Shown: positions 22,799 to 32,088 of the stretch, piece by piece
Layout of the letters: every line of letters starts with the position of its first letter
How positions within the stretch are numbered: the first letter of the stretch is position 1
NCBI GenBank assembly: GCA_964468045.1
Contig: CAYXTO010000001.1
Span: 62,001 to 126,000 of the forward strand
From: JAWKXU01 sp964468045
GTDB lineage: Bacteria; Pseudomonadota; Alphaproteobacteria; Sphingomonadales; Sphingomonadaceae
Length of the DNA stretch: 64,000 bases
Direction of reading: 5' to 3'
The notes under the pieces: model-generated
What the model saw: the letters and a program-made list of their open reading frames with translations, nothing else
Database searches by the model: none
Told to the model about the DNA's origin: nothing
Translations under genes and position numbers: made by a program

Positions 22799-23455
22799 TC
22801 AGCGGATGGTGCATTCCGGCGAGAGCCGGAAATCGAGATACTTGTCGACCGAGAGCATCATGTCCTCGAGCTCATGCTCGAAGAAGTGATTGGCGCGGGG
22901 AATCTCATCGTGATGGATGGTGATGTGTTTCTGCGTGCGCAGCTTGTCGACCAGCTTCTGCACGGCTCCGGGCTGAACCACCGTGTCTCCCGCGCCCTGG
23001 ATGATTATGCCCGATGCCGGGCAGGGGGCGAGAAAGCTGAAGTCATACATGTTCGCCGGCGGCGAAACCGAGATGAAGCCACGAATTTCAGGCCGGCGCA
23101 TGAGCAATTGCATGCCGATCAAGGCGCCGAAGCTGTATCCTGCGATCCAGGTGGTCTGCGCTTCCGGATGGATCGATTGCACCCAGTCCAGCGCGGCCGC
23201 CGCATCGGAAAGCTCGCCGATGCCATTGTCGAAACTGCCCTGGCTGCGGCCCACGCCCCGGAAGTTGAAGCGCAGCGTCGCAAAACCGCGATCGGCGAAT
23301 GTCTTGTAGAGCCGCTGCACGATCCGGTCGTTCATCGTGCCACCGCCCTGGGGATGGGGATGGAGGATCATGGCGACGGGCGCACGAGGGCGGGCGGAAG
23401 GCTGAAACCGGCCTTCGAGGCGGCCTTCCGGACCGGGAAAGATAACTGAGGGCAT
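22799..23455 (-). CDS. Alpha/beta hydrolase (COG2945-type)
   Basis: The 218-residue protein is a compact alpha/beta hydrolase. It has the oxyanion-loop region ILHPHPQGGGTMNDRIVQ, the strand FNFRGVGRSQGSFDNG, the nucleophile elbow GYSFG (Ser near residue 106), the acid in GAGDTVV and the catalytic His in RANHFFEHE. It belongs to the small COG2945-like family, which has no lid domain; substrates are unknown, probably esters or thioesters. It is divergent from the cysteine desulfurase operon, with about 100 bases between. Confidence 0.85.
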   Translation of the reverse strand: MPSVIFPGPEGRLEGRFQPSARPRAPVAMILHPHPQGGGTMNDRIVQRLYKTFADRGFATLRFNFRGVGRSQGSFDNGIGELSDAAAALDWVQSIHPEAQTTWIAGYSFGALIGMQLLMRRPEIRGFISVSPPANMYDFSFLAPCPASGIIIQGAGDTVVQPGAVQKLVDKLRTQKHITIHHDEIPRANHFFEHELEDMMLSVDKYLDFRLSPECTIR

Positions 23456-23564
23456 ATGTGACCTGTCTGAATGCGCTGACTTGAGCGCGCGGGTGGCGCG
23501 CGGGAGGGTGGAGGCTATATAGTGTTCTCACCGTTTTTCGCAATTCCTACGCAATGGAGTGAAT

Positions 23565-24644
23565 TTGCGCATTTATCTTGATCATGCGGCCACGACGCCG
23601 ATCCGCCCCGAAGCAGCCGCCGCGGTGGTGGAGGGGATGGGCAAATGGGCGAACCCGTCCAGCCCCCATGCCGAGGGCCGGGCGGCCCGTGCCGCGCTGG
23701 AGGATGCCCGGGCACGCGCGGCCGCCTCGCTGGGCTGGCCGCATGAGCTGATTTTCACCAGCGGCGCGAGCGAGAGCGCGGCGCTGGCGCTCGCTCGTGC
23801 GAAGGGCGGGGCCCGGCTGGTGAGCGCGGTGGAGCATGACTCGGTGCTGCAAGCCTTGCCGGACGCGGAGATCCTGCCGGTTCGCCCGGATGGCGCGCTG
23901 GATCTCGCTGTGCTGGAGGAAGTGGTGGACGGCCGGGAGCGCCCGATTGTGGCGGTGCAGGCCATCAATTCGGAAACGGGCAACAGGCAGGATTTGGGCG
24001 CAATTGCGCAGATTGTGCATTCGGCGGACGGCCTGCTGCTGGTCGATGCGGCGCAAAGCGTCGGCAAGTTCGCCTTGCCGGCCGAGGCGGATATGGTAAT
24101 CCTCTCCGCACACAAGTTCGGCGGCCCGCCCGGTGTCGGAGCCTTGTTGGTGAAGGACTTCGCCATGCTGGCGCCATCCAGCGGGCAGGAGCGCGGGTAT
24201 CGCCGCGGCACGGAGAATCTGCCGGGCGTGCTTGGCCTTGCCGCAGCACTGGAAGCTTGCGCGACGCCCTATCTCGATCCGGCGGTTTTGAGGCCTATAA
24301 CTGAAAGGCTCGCCCCGGCCATCGCCCGCCTCGGCGGAATGCGGCTTGCCGATCGCCTTGCCGATCCCACCCCCTATATCGAGGCCATCGCGATGCCCGA
24401 GATGTCCGGCAGCGCGCAGCTGATGCGCTTCGACATGGCCGGATTTGCCGTGTCTCAGGGCAGCGCGTGCTCGTCCGGCAGCCTGAAGCGAAGCCATGTC
24501 CTGGAAGCCATGGGGCTGGACGACGAACTGGCCAGCCGGATCATCCGCATCAGTTTCGGCTGGAGCACGACGCGTGACGAGGTGGAACGCTTCTGCGACA
24601 GCTGGATTGCACTGGCGGAAGGGAGCGGAGCGCGCGCCGCATGA
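23565..24644 (+). CDS. Cysteine desulfurase family protein 1 (probable TTG start)
   Basis: The protein of about 359 residues is a class V PLP aminotransferase-fold enzyme of the NifS/IscS type. It has IYLDHAATTPI at the N terminus, the PLP Lys in VILSAHKFGGPPGVG and the catalytic Cys in QGSACSSGSLKRSHVL. It would take sulfur from L-cysteine as an enzyme persulfide. The frame can start at GTG 23559, but TTG 23565 is six bases from the GGAG site and gives the family-typical MRIYLDHAATTP. Its stop overlaps the start of a second desulfurase gene (ATGA). Confidence 0.9.
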   Translation: MRIYLDHAATTPIRPEAAAAVVEGMGKWANPSSPHAEGRAARAALEDARARAAASLGWPHELIFTSGASESAALALARAKGGARLVSAVEHDSVLQALPDAEILPVRPDGALDLAVLEEVVDGRERPIVAVQAINSETGNRQDLGAIAQIVHSADGLLLVDAAQSVGKFALPAEADMVILSAHKFGGPPGVGALLVKDFAMLAPSSGQERGYRRGTENLPGVLGLAAALEACATPYLDPAVLRPITERLAPAIARLGGMRLADRLADPTPYIEAIAMPEMSGSAQLMRFDMAGFAVSQGSACSSGSLKRSHVLEAMGLDDELASRIIRISFGWSTTRDEVERFCDSWIALAEGSGARAA

Positions 24645-25735
24645 TCTATTGCGACTATCAGGCGACGACGCCCCTGGCGCCGGAAGCGCGCGAGGCAATG
24701 CTCCCCTGGCTCAATGGGCCGGATGGCACCGGGTTCGGCAATCCGCATAGCCCGCATCGGTTCGGGCGGCAGGCGGCCGCTGCCGTCGAACTGGCGCGCG
24801 ACCGGGTGGCGGCGCTTTTCCCCCCCGGCGGGCGCGTGATCTTCACAGGCAGCGCCACCGAAGCGATCAACCTGGCCTTGCGCGGCTCGCATCCGCCCGG
24901 CGACGCCCGCCCGGTGGCGGTATCGGCGATCGAGCACGCGGCCGTGCTGGACACGGCAAGAGCCTTGCGCTGCCCGGTGGAGATATTGCCCGTGGATCGC
25001 GCGGGATTGGTCGATCCGGCCTGCGGCCTGCCTGATGCGGTGCGCCTGGTTGCGGTGATGCAGGTCAACAACGAGATAGGCACTATCCAGCCGGTCGATG
25101 CGATTGCCTGTCGAGCGAAGGAACTGGGCGCGCTTTTCCTGTGCGACGCCGTTCAAGGTGCCGCCAAGCTCGCCCCGCCGGCGGAAGCGGACATGATCGC
25201 GGTGTCGGCCCACAAGCTCTACGGGCCGAAGGGGATCGGCGCATTATGGATAAGGGATGGGGTCGTGCTCGAGCCGCTGCTCACGGGTGGCGGGCAGGAA
25301 CAGGGGTTGCGTTCCGGCACGCTCAGTCCGGCGCTTTGCGCGGGTTTCGGGGTTGCGGCCAAGCTGTCGATAGAGCTGTCGGAAAGCGATGCGCGACATG
25401 TGGAAAAGCTGTGGGAACGGGCGTGTTCCCTGTTGTCGGGATGGGAGCTGAACGGCAGCGCGGACAGCCGCTGGCGCGGCAATCTCAACATCAGGCGCGA
25501 AGGGCTGGATGTCGCGCGGCTGATGTCCGATCTGCGGACGATTGCATTTTCGGCGGGATCGGCTTGCGCGAGCGGCTCCGGCAGGCCAAGCCATGTCCTG
25601 TCGGCCCTGGGATTGAGCGAAAGACAGGCAAAGAGCTCGATCCGGCTGGGCTTCGGGCGCTATACGACGCTGGAGGAGATCGAGATGGTGGCCGGAAGCC
25701 TGAATGCCGCCGCCGAACGACAGGATATGCGATGA
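24641..25735 (+). CDS. Cysteine desulfurase family protein 2
   Basis: The 364-residue protein is a second NifS/IscS-type desulfurase, clearly diverged from its neighbour. It has MIYCDYQATTPLAPEA, the PLP Lys in IAVSAHKLYGPKGIGALW and the active Cys in SAGSACASGSGRPSHVL. Both catalytic residues are kept, so it should be active. It is coupled by four-base ATGA overlaps to the first desulfurase upstream and the ferredoxin downstream. Two active desulfurases in a row could form a heterodimer or serve different sulfur acceptors; no scaffold (IscU/SufBCD) gene is in the window. Confidence 0.9.
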   Translation: MIYCDYQATTPLAPEAREAMLPWLNGPDGTGFGNPHSPHRFGRQAAAAVELARDRVAALFPPGGRVIFTGSATEAINLALRGSHPPGDARPVAVSAIEHAAVLDTARALRCPVEILPVDRAGLVDPACGLPDAVRLVAVMQVNNEIGTIQPVDAIACRAKELGALFLCDAVQGAAKLAPPAEADMIAVSAHKLYGPKGIGALWIRDGVVLEPLLTGGGQEQGLRSGTLSPALCAGFGVAAKLSIELSESDARHVEKLWERACSLLSGWELNGSADSRWRGNLNIRREGLDVARLMSDLRTIAFSAGSACASGSGRPSHVLSALGLSERQAKSSIRLGFGRYTTLEEIEMVAGSLNAAAERQDMR

Positions 25736-26064
25736 TCAGGGTCGAATTCATCACCGCCCAGGGCGAGAGAGTTTCCACCCAGGCCGAGGAAAATTCCAGC
25801 CTGCTGGAGACGGGCCAGGCTTGCGGAATGCCGTTGGAAGGCACGTGCGAAGGGCAGATGGCCTGTTCGACCTGCCATGTCATTATCGCGGAAGAATGGT
25901 TCGCGAAGCTCCGCCCTGCCAGCGACGATGAGGAGGATATGCTCGATCTCGCGGCCGGAGTGGTTCGCCACAGCCGCCTGTCATGCCAGATCGTGCTGAC
26001 ACCCGCTCTCGATGGGCTTACCGCGCATATTCCGCCCGAAAGCCATGACATGCAGCTTCTGTAG
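25732..26064 (+). CDS. 2Fe-2S ferredoxin, adrenodoxin type
   Basis: The 110-residue protein has the adrenodoxin-type cluster motif GTCEGQMACSTCHVI (C-x5-C-x2-C) plus a fourth Cys in RLSCQIVL. It ends with the HIPPES segment typical of Isc-type ferredoxins. It carries electrons, for example for Fe-S cluster assembly. Its ATG overlaps the second desulfurase stop, implying electron supply to the same pathway. It ends eight bases before the convergent DJ-1/PfpI gene. Confidence 0.93.
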   Translation: MIRVEFITAQGERVSTQAEENSSLLETGQACGMPLEGTCEGQMACSTCHVIIAEEWFAKLRPASDDEEDMLDLAAGVVRHSRLSCQIVLTPALDGLTAHIPPESHDMQLL

Positions 26065-26072
26065 CAGTGCTC

Positions 26073-26612
26073 TCAGGCGGGCTGGCGGACCTGCTCCAGC
26101 GCCTCGATCACGGCGCGTGAAAAGGCCGGAATGTCATCGGGCTTGCGGCTGGTGATGAGATTGCCGTCCACCGCGACTTCCCGGTCCACGACATTCGCGC
26201 CCGCATTCTTCAGATCGGTCCGGATCGAAGGCCAGCCTGTAACGGTCCTTCCGCGCACGACGTCCGCCTCGACGAGCAGCCAGGGGCCATGGCAGATGGC
26301 GGCCACCGGCTTTCCCGCCTTCACGAAGTCCTTCACCAGCGCCACCGCCTTGTCTTCCAGGCGAAGCTTGTCCGGGTTGATCTGGCCGCCGGGGAGCAGG
26401 AGGGCGTCGAAGTTTGCCGCCTTCGCCTCGTCGAGCGGCAGATCGACCTTTACCGACTTGCCCCAATCCTTGTGGTTCCATCCCTTGATCTTGCCTGCTT
26501 CCGGGCTCGCCAGGGTCGTCTCGAATCCGGCATCCTCCAGCGCCTGACGCGGTTCGAGCAATTCGGATTGTTCAAACCCGTCCGTTGCCAGGATCAATAC
26601 GCGCTTTGTCAT
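26073..26612 (-). CDS. DJ-1/PfpI family protein (YhbO-like)
   Basis: The 179-residue protein has the PfpI fold motifs: KRVLILATDGFEQSEL (with the conserved Glu), DALLLPGGQINPDKL, and the nucleophile elbow AAICHGPWLL with the active Cys, followed by GRTVTGWPSI. YhbO-type members protect against stress and have been reported as glyoxalases or deglycases, a claim that remains debated. It is a single gene divergent from parC. Confidence 0.9.
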   Translation of the reverse strand: MTKRVLILATDGFEQSELLEPRQALEDAGFETTLASPEAGKIKGWNHKDWGKSVKVDLPLDEAKAANFDALLLPGGQINPDKLRLEDKAVALVKDFVKAGKPVAAICHGPWLLVEADVVRGRTVTGWPSIRTDLKNAGANVVDREVAVDGNLITSRKPDDIPAFSRAVIEALEQVRQPA

Positions 26613-26711
26613 GATCGATAGTCCCCTTTCAGCATTTGCTTGCTGAATGGGCGGTGGATTGCGAAGGTTCCATGCTTACCCGCGGGCCGTGCCGGTGATA
26701 GGGCGGGGCGC

Positions 26712-29000
26712 ATGGATACCGTTGCCGATACCGAACCCGATCCCTTCGATGCGATTGTCGATGCGCCGTTCGACAGCGCGCTGTCCGAACGATACCTCGT
26801 CTATGCGCTTTCCACGATCACGGCCCGTTCGCTCCCGGACCTGAGGGACGGGCTGAAGCCGGTCCATCGCCGCCTGCTCTGGGCGATGCGTCAGTTGAAG
26901 CTTGATCCCGCCAACGCCTTCAAGAAATCGGCGCGTGTGGTGGGCGACGTGATCGGCAAGTATCACCCCCATGGCGATGCCAGCGTCTATGACGCGATGG
27001 TCCGGCTCGCCCAGGATTTCGCGCTGCGCTATCCGCTGGTCGAAGGGCAGGGCAACTTCGGCAATATCGATGGCGATAATGCAGCTGCCTATCGCTATAC
27101 CGAGGCGCGCCTTACCCCCACCGCCATCCGCCTGATGGCGGGGCTCGACGAGGGCACCGTCGATTTCGCGCCCACCTATAATGGCGAAGAGGAAGAGCCG
27201 GAAATCTTCCCCGGCCTGTTTCCCAATCTGCTAGCCAATGGTGCGAGCGGAATCGCGGTGGGCATGGCCACTTCGATACCCAGCCACAACGTGGCGGAAG
27301 TGATCGACGCCACGCTGGAACTGATCGACAATCCGCATGTGGAGCATGCGAGGCTGATGGAGCTGTTCCATGGGCCGGATTTTCCGACGGGCGGCGTTAT
27401 CGTCGACAGCCCCGCCGCCATATCCATGGCTTATGAAACCGGCCGCGGCGCATTCCGGGTGCGCGGGCGTTTTTTCGCGTCCGAAGCGGAAAAAGCCGAA
27501 GACCGTGAAGCGGGGATCGAACGGCTGGGCGGCGGCCAGTGGCAGCTGGTGATCAGCGAGATCCCGTACATGGTCCAGAAGGGCAAGCTGATCGAGCAGA
27601 TCGCCCAGGCCATCGCGGACAAAAAATTGCCGATCCTGGATGACGTGCGCGATGAATCCGATGAGCGCATCCGGATCGTGCTGGTGCCGCGCAGCCGCAA
27701 TGTCGAGCCGGAACTGCTCAAGGAAAGCCTGTACCGGCTGACCGACCTCGAAAGCCGGTTCTCGCTCAACCTCAATGTGCTGGACGCCAGCCGCACGCCG
27801 ATGGTGATGGGGCTGAAGGAACTGCTCACCAACTGGGTGGCCAGCCAGATCGACATCCTCCAGCGCCGCAGCCGCCATCGGCTCGAAAAGATCGCGGCCC
27901 GGCTGGAGCTGGTGGAAGGCTATATCATCGCCTTCCTCAACCTGGATCGCATCATCGAGATCATCCGGACCGAGGACGAGCCCAAACCGGTCATGATGGC
28001 GGAATTCAACCTGACCGACCGTCAGGCCGAGGCGATCCTCAACATGCGGCTGCGCAGCTTGCGCAAGCTTGAGGAAATGGAACTGCGGCAGGAGCGGGAC
28101 GATCTGCTCGCCGAACGGGAGGAGCTCGAAAAGCTGCTCGAATCTCCGGCCCGGCAGCGCACCCGCATGAAGCGCGACCTCAACGCGCTGCGCAAGGAAT
28201 ATGGCGAGGACACGGCGTTGGGCCGCCGCCGCACCACGATTGCCGAAGCGGTCCCGACCGTCGAATTCACGATGGACGCCATGATCGAGAAGGAACCGGT
28301 CACCGTCATCCTTTCGCAGCGGGGCTGGATACGCGCCGCCCGGGGCCATGTGCCGCTGGATGGCGACTTCAAGTTCAAGGAAGGGGATGGGCCGGCCTTT
28401 GCGATCCATGCCCAGACCACCGACAAGCTGCTGGTCGCCGCCGATAACGGCCGCTTCTATACGCTGGGCGCGGACAAGCTGCCGGGCGCGCGTGGCTTCG
28501 GCGAGCCGATCAGGACCATGGTCGACATTGAATCCGAAGCGCAGATCGTGAACGTGCTGGTCTACAAGCCCAAGGGACAGCTTCTGCTGGCCAGCAGCGC
28601 GGGGAAGGGCTTCGCGGCGGAAATGGAAGAGCTGCTGGCCGAAACCCGCAAGGGCCGCCAGGTGATGAACGTGAAACCCGGCGTGAAGCTTGCCGTGGTT
28701 CGCGAGATCGCGGCCCGGCACGATCATGTCGCCGTGGTGGGCGACAATCGCAAGCTCGTGATCTTCGCCCTGGAGGAATTGCCGGTTCTGGCGCGCGGGC
28801 AGGGCGTCACCCTGCAGCGCTATCGCGATGGCGGGCTTTCCGATGCGACCACGCTGACCCTGGAGGAAGGGTTGAGCTGGACGATGGGCGGAGAAAGTGG
28901 GCGGGTTCGATCCGAAAAGGACATGTTGCTATGGAAGGTGGCCCGGGGCGCGGCGGGCAGGCTGCCTCCGACGGGCTTCCCCAGGGATAACCGGTTCTGA
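26712..29000 (+). CDS. parC: DNA topoisomerase IV subunit A
   Basis: The 762-residue protein has the breakage-reunion domain. KSARVVGDVIGKYHPHGDASVYDAMVRLAQ covers the quinolone-resistance region, and the active Tyr lies in YRYTEARLT near residue 129. A coiled-coil tower (LRKLEEMELRQERDDLLAEREELEKLL) and a shortened C-terminal beta-pinwheel region follow. The C-terminal domain is shorter than in GyrA and lacks a GyrA box, consistent with ParC. It decatenates replicated chromosomes with ParE. The ATG at 26712 is preferred over 26640 because the extra 24 residues do not match the family. Confidence 0.95.
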   Translation: MDTVADTEPDPFDAIVDAPFDSALSERYLVYALSTITARSLPDLRDGLKPVHRRLLWAMRQLKLDPANAFKKSARVVGDVIGKYHPHGDASVYDAMVRLAQDFALRYPLVEGQGNFGNIDGDNAAAYRYTEARLTPTAIRLMAGLDEGTVDFAPTYNGEEEEPEIFPGLFPNLLANGASGIAVGMATSIPSHNVAEVIDATLELIDNPHVEHARLMELFHGPDFPTGGVIVDSPAAISMAYETGRGAFRVRGRFFASEAEKAEDREAGIERLGGGQWQLVISEIPYMVQKGKLIEQIAQAIADKKLPILDDVRDESDERIRIVLVPRSRNVEPELLKESLYRLTDLESRFSLNLNVLDASRTPMVMGLKELLTNWVASQIDILQRRSRHRLEKIAARLELVEGYIIAFLNLDRIIEIIRTEDEPKPVMMAEFNLTDRQAEAILNMRLRSLRKLEEMELRQERDDLLAEREELEKLLESPARQRTRMKRDLNALRKEYGEDTALGRRRTTIAEAVPTVEFTMDAMIEKEPVTVILSQRGWIRAARGHVPLDGDFKFKEGDGPAFAIHAQTTDKLLVAADNGRFYTLGADKLPGARGFGEPIRTMVDIESEAQIVNVLVYKPKGQLLLASSAGKGFAAEMEELLAETRKGRQVMNVKPGVKLAVVREIAARHDHVAVVGDNRKLVIFALEELPVLARGQGVTLQRYRDGGLSDATTLTLEEGLSWTMGGESGRVRSEKDMLLWKVARGAAGRLPPTGFPRDNRF

Positions 29001-29095
29001 CCGTCCCCGGTCCCCGGTGGTCGCTGATTTGCGTTTCATCCTCCCTGGCTTGATGCGACTATCGAAACGGTAGCCTCTCAGGCATAGTCGCGGGC

Positions 29096-30103
29096 ATGCG
29101 AGCGTTTGTCCTCACGAAATACGGCGGGCCGGAAGCGACGGAGCTCCGCGAGGTGCCGGGCCCCGATCCGGGACCGCAAGAGGTGCTGGTGCGCGTGCAC
29201 GCGGCGGGCCTCAATCCTGTCGACTTCAAGATCCGCCAAGGCATGCTGAAGGTGATCCAGCGATACAAGCTGCCCGTGGTGATGGGCAACGACTTCGCGG
29301 GGGTGGTCGAGGCATGTGGCGAAGGGGTGACGCGCTTTGCGCAAGGAGATCGGGTGTCCGCGCGCGTGGCCAAGGATTCCCTGGGTGCCTTCGCCGACTA
29401 TACCGTTGTTCCGGAAACTCTCCTGGCCAGAATGCCGGCGTCGCTCGATTTCGAGACGGCGGCAGGCATTCCGCTCGCCGGCCTCACGGCGCTTCAGGCG
29501 CTTAGGGACGAATTGCAGCTGAAGGCGGGCAGCCGGGTGTTCATCCCGGGCGGCGCAGGCGGCGTCGGGACCTTCGCCATCCAGCTCGCGAAGTGGCTCG
29601 GGGCGGAGGTCACGACCACGGCCTCGCCACGCGGTAGGGCGCTGGTCGAGCGGCTCGGGGCGGACGTGGTGATCGATTACACGACGCAGCGTTTCGAGGA
29701 CCATGTCCGCGACATGGACGGCGTTTTCGACCTGCTGGGCGGCGAGACGCTCAGGAAATCGTTCAGCGTGGTGAAGCGGGGCGGCAAGGTGGTGTCGATC
29801 GCGGGCATGCCCGAGCCCGAAACCGCGCGAAAGGATCTGGGCCGGGGCGCGGTGCTCACGGCCCTGTTCTGGATCGCGAGCTATGGGTTACGCGCGCAGG
29901 CGAGGAAGCACGGCGTTACCTATCGCTACCTGTTCATGCATCCGAGCGGCACCGAGCTCGCGGAACTGGGGCGGCTGGTCGAGGGCGGGAAGCTGGAGCC
30001 CGTGATCGACCGCGTGTTTCCCTTCGCCGAGATCGGCCAGGCATTCGCTTACCTCGAGTCCGGCCACGCCAAGGGCAAGGTCGTGGTGCGGATGCAGGAG
30101 TGA
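29096..30103 (+). CDS. NADP-dependent MDR-family oxidoreductase (quinone reductase-like)
   Basis: The 335-residue protein is a medium-chain dehydrogenase/reductase. It has the N-terminal GroES-like domain MRAFVLTKYGGPEATELREV, the conserved VMGNDFAGVVEACGEGV, and a Rossmann motif FIPGGAGGVGTFAIQLAKWLGAEV. No zinc-ligand cysteine pattern is present, so it is a zinc-free quinone-oxidoreductase or enone-reductase type enzyme. A GPDPGPQEVLVRVHAAGLNPVD segment is typical. It stands alone, 95 bases after parC. Confidence 0.9.
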   Translation: MRAFVLTKYGGPEATELREVPGPDPGPQEVLVRVHAAGLNPVDFKIRQGMLKVIQRYKLPVVMGNDFAGVVEACGEGVTRFAQGDRVSARVAKDSLGAFADYTVVPETLLARMPASLDFETAAGIPLAGLTALQALRDELQLKAGSRVFIPGGAGGVGTFAIQLAKWLGAEVTTTASPRGRALVERLGADVVIDYTTQRFEDHVRDMDGVFDLLGGETLRKSFSVVKRGGKVVSIAGMPEPETARKDLGRGAVLTALFWIASYGLRAQARKHGVTYRYLFMHPSGTELAELGRLVEGGKLEPVIDRVFPFAEIGQAFAYLESGHAKGKVVVRMQE

Positions 30104-30165
30104 CGGCGTTCGCGGTGCGCGACCCTTGGCGCGAACTCGCGATGAGGCTCGGCGCCAAAAGAAAA

Positions 30166-30192
30166 GCCCCCTCCGGCATGACCAGAGGGGGC
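30166..30192 (-). terminator. Intrinsic terminator of the small secreted protein gene
   Basis: GCCCCCTC (30166-30173) and GAGGGGGC (30185-30192) form a perfect eight-pair stem. On the minus strand the stem is followed by CTTTTCTTTTGG, a U-rich tail. It lies 27 bases after the stop of the minus-strand gene ending at 30220 and 62 bases past the MDR gene, so it may stop both. Confidence 0.9.
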
Positions 30193-30219
30193 AGATGGCT
30201 TCTCAAGGAAGCAAGGGGC

Positions 30220-30612
30220 TTACTGGCCACCCTCCGGAGTGGTCGCCGGAGCGCCTGTCGCGGGCTGGTGAGCCTCATGGTTGGCGGAGGCCTGCTGGTT
30301 CGCATTCTCGATCGCCGCATTCAGCTGGTCCTTCGAAAAAGCGATGGTCGGGCCCTTTTCACCGGCGGTGAACGAGGTGGCGGCAAGAGTGGCCTGTTGG
30401 GTTCCGGTGTTTACCACCACATTGCCATCCGCCACGCTGACCACGGTGGCAACTTCCTCACCGGCGGGGCCATAGATCGTCTGGCCCGCCGCAATGGTCG
30501 GGGTAGCGGCAGCGGCCTCAGCCGGGGCGGCAGCTTCCTGAGCGAGGACGCTCGTGGCCGGAAGGCTGGCGAAAGCGGCGAGAGTGATCGCGGCCAGTTT
30601 CGAAATCTTCAT
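30220..30612 (-). CDS. Small secreted protein with signal peptide
   Basis: The 130-residue product starts MKISKLAAITLAAFASLP with a clean Sec signal peptide ending in VLAQ-EAAAPAEAA (AxA-type cleavage). The mature part has a short beta-rich segment, GQTIYGPAGEEVATVVSV and NVVVNTGTQQATLAATSF, resembling a PRC/SH3-like strand set. An Ala/Asn/Gln-rich C terminus (AAIENANQQASANHEAHQPATGAP) follows. It is likely periplasmic, and no enzyme motif is visible. GGAG six bases before the ATG at 30612 supports this start over the longer one at 30669. Confidence 0.75.
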   Translation of the reverse strand: MKISKLAAITLAAFASLPATSVLAQEAAAPAEAAAATPTIAAGQTIYGPAGEEVATVVSVADGNVVVNTGTQQATLAATSFTAGEKGPTIAFSKDQLNAAIENANQQASANHEAHQPATGAPATTPEGGQ

Positions 30613-30903
30613 ATCCAACTCCAACTTCATCATTAAAATTCCTGCGCCGAAGCGACGCAAGCATCCCACGCATCTGCACAGGATAACGGAAATCTAAGCC
30701 GCACCGGCGCAAGACGAACACCGGCTTCCAATTGCATCTCAAGCCAAGATGCTGAACGGCTCGAAGCCCTGAGGGCTGTTATGGAACTCCCGTGAAGCCG
30801 GGTCATTCCACTCCCGCCTAAATGAGTGAAGCAACCTGTCAGTTCCAGTAACGAAATGTGAAAATGGCGCAATCCAACGCAGTTTTGGGGCGGTTACCCG
30901 CAT

Positions 30904-32088
30904 TCAGCCTCGGGAGAGAGTTTCCGCGAGGATCTGCCTGACTCGTTCCACATCCGGGAAATTCTCATCGATCCACTTAGCCTCTACCGCCCGCAGGGTG
31001 CGGGCGATCTGCGGACCCGCCGTCACGCCGCTCGCCACGATATCCCCCCCTTTCAGCGGCAGTTCGGGGACGTTCCAGCCACGCAGCGCGTCGATGGGGA
31101 ATCCGCCTATCAGCAGCCTGTCCCAGGCGCATTCCAGCCCTTCGCGATAGGCAAGGGCACGGGGAAGATCGGCATCGGTCGTGGTGCGCTCGGCAACGCA
31201 GGCGAGATATTTGCGCTGCTTGCCGGAAAGACGCAGCCGGGCCGCAATCGTTTCGGCAATCGGCGCGATCGGCGGAATCAGCGCGGCGAGGCGCCGCAGC
31301 GCCTCGGGGGCGAGGCGGCTCCGGGTCTCGGCGGTTACCAGCCGCTCGAGCGTGGCAAGCTCGCGCCTGCCCGCTTCCGGCAACACCACCTGCAAGATGC
31401 CCAGGTCGTGCATCCTGTTGATGGTGGGCGAAGGGTCGGGAAGGGCGAGCAGGTTCAGAAGTTCCATCGCCACGCGTTCCCGGGAAAGCCCCTTCAGCGT
31501 ATCGCGCAATTCGGTGCAGGCGCTTTCCGCTTCCTTGTCGAGCAATCCTCCGAAGCGGGCCTGGAACCGGAAATAGCGCAATATCCGCAAATGATCTTCG
31601 CGAATCCGTTCCCGCGCATCACCGATGAAGCGCACCCGCGCCGCGGTGAGGTCTTCCTGTCCGCCGAAATAATCGAAGATCTCCAAGGTCTGCGGATCGG
31701 CATAGAGCGCGTTGATGGTGAAATCCCGCCGCGCCGCATCCTCCCGCCAATCGTCGGTGAACTGCACGGTCGCGCGCCTGCCATCGGTCGAAACGTCACG
31801 GCGCAGGGTAGTGATCTCGACATTGCCCTCCGGCATTAGCGCCGTGATGGTGCCATGCGCGATTCCGGTCGGCACGGTACGGATGCGCGCCTTGCCCAGT
31901 CGCTTCATCACGTCGTCGGGCTGGAGCGGTGTGGCTGCATCCACATCGCGGACAGCGTGCCCAAGCAGGGTGTCGCGGACCGCGCCGCCGACCCACCGCA
32001 GATTGCCGGGCCCGAGTGCCGAAGCCAGCCGGGCGAGATCTTCCCGCGCGGTCCATTCCGCATCGGGGAGGCGATCAGAAATGCTCAT
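30904..32088 (-). CDS. CCA tRNA nucleotidyltransferase (class II poly(A)-polymerase family)
   Basis: The 394-residue protein has the class II nucleotidyltransferase head LRWVGGAVRDTLLGHAVRDVD. The DxD metal ligands are in VRDVD, RRDFTINALY is present, and the RNA-binding neck follows (REDHLRILRYFRFQARFG). It adds or repairs the 3'-CCA of tRNAs. The start at 32088 (MSISDRLPD) overlaps the upstream Nudix stop by 14 bases; the longer frame from 32175 is entirely inside that gene. The gene closes a DUF1285-Nudix-CCA operon that begins further upstream. Confidence 0.92.
   Translation of the reverse strand: MSISDRLPDAEWTAREDLARLASALGPGNLRWVGGAVRDTLLGHAVRDVDAATPLQPDDVMKRLGKARIRTVPTGIAHGTITALMPEGNVEITTLRRDVSTDGRRATVQFTDDWREDAARRDFTINALYADPQTLEIFDYFGGQEDLTAARVRFIGDARERIREDHLRILRYFRFQARFGGLLDKEAESACTELRDTLKGLSRERVAMELLNLLALPDPSPTINRMHDLGILQVVLPEAGRRELATLERLVTAETRSRLAPEALRRLAALIPPIAPIAETIAARLRLSGKQRKYLACVAERTTTDADLPRALAYREGLECAWDRLLIGGFPIDALRGWNVPELPLKGGDIVASGVTAGPQIARTLRAVEAKWIDENFPDVERVRQILAETLSRG

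Noticed and set aside
30613..30903. A 291-base gap between the small secreted protein and the CCA-adding gene
   Set aside because: No open frame with a ribosome site, no RNA-like fold and no repeat could be supported; it probably holds only the promoter of the secreted-protein gene.
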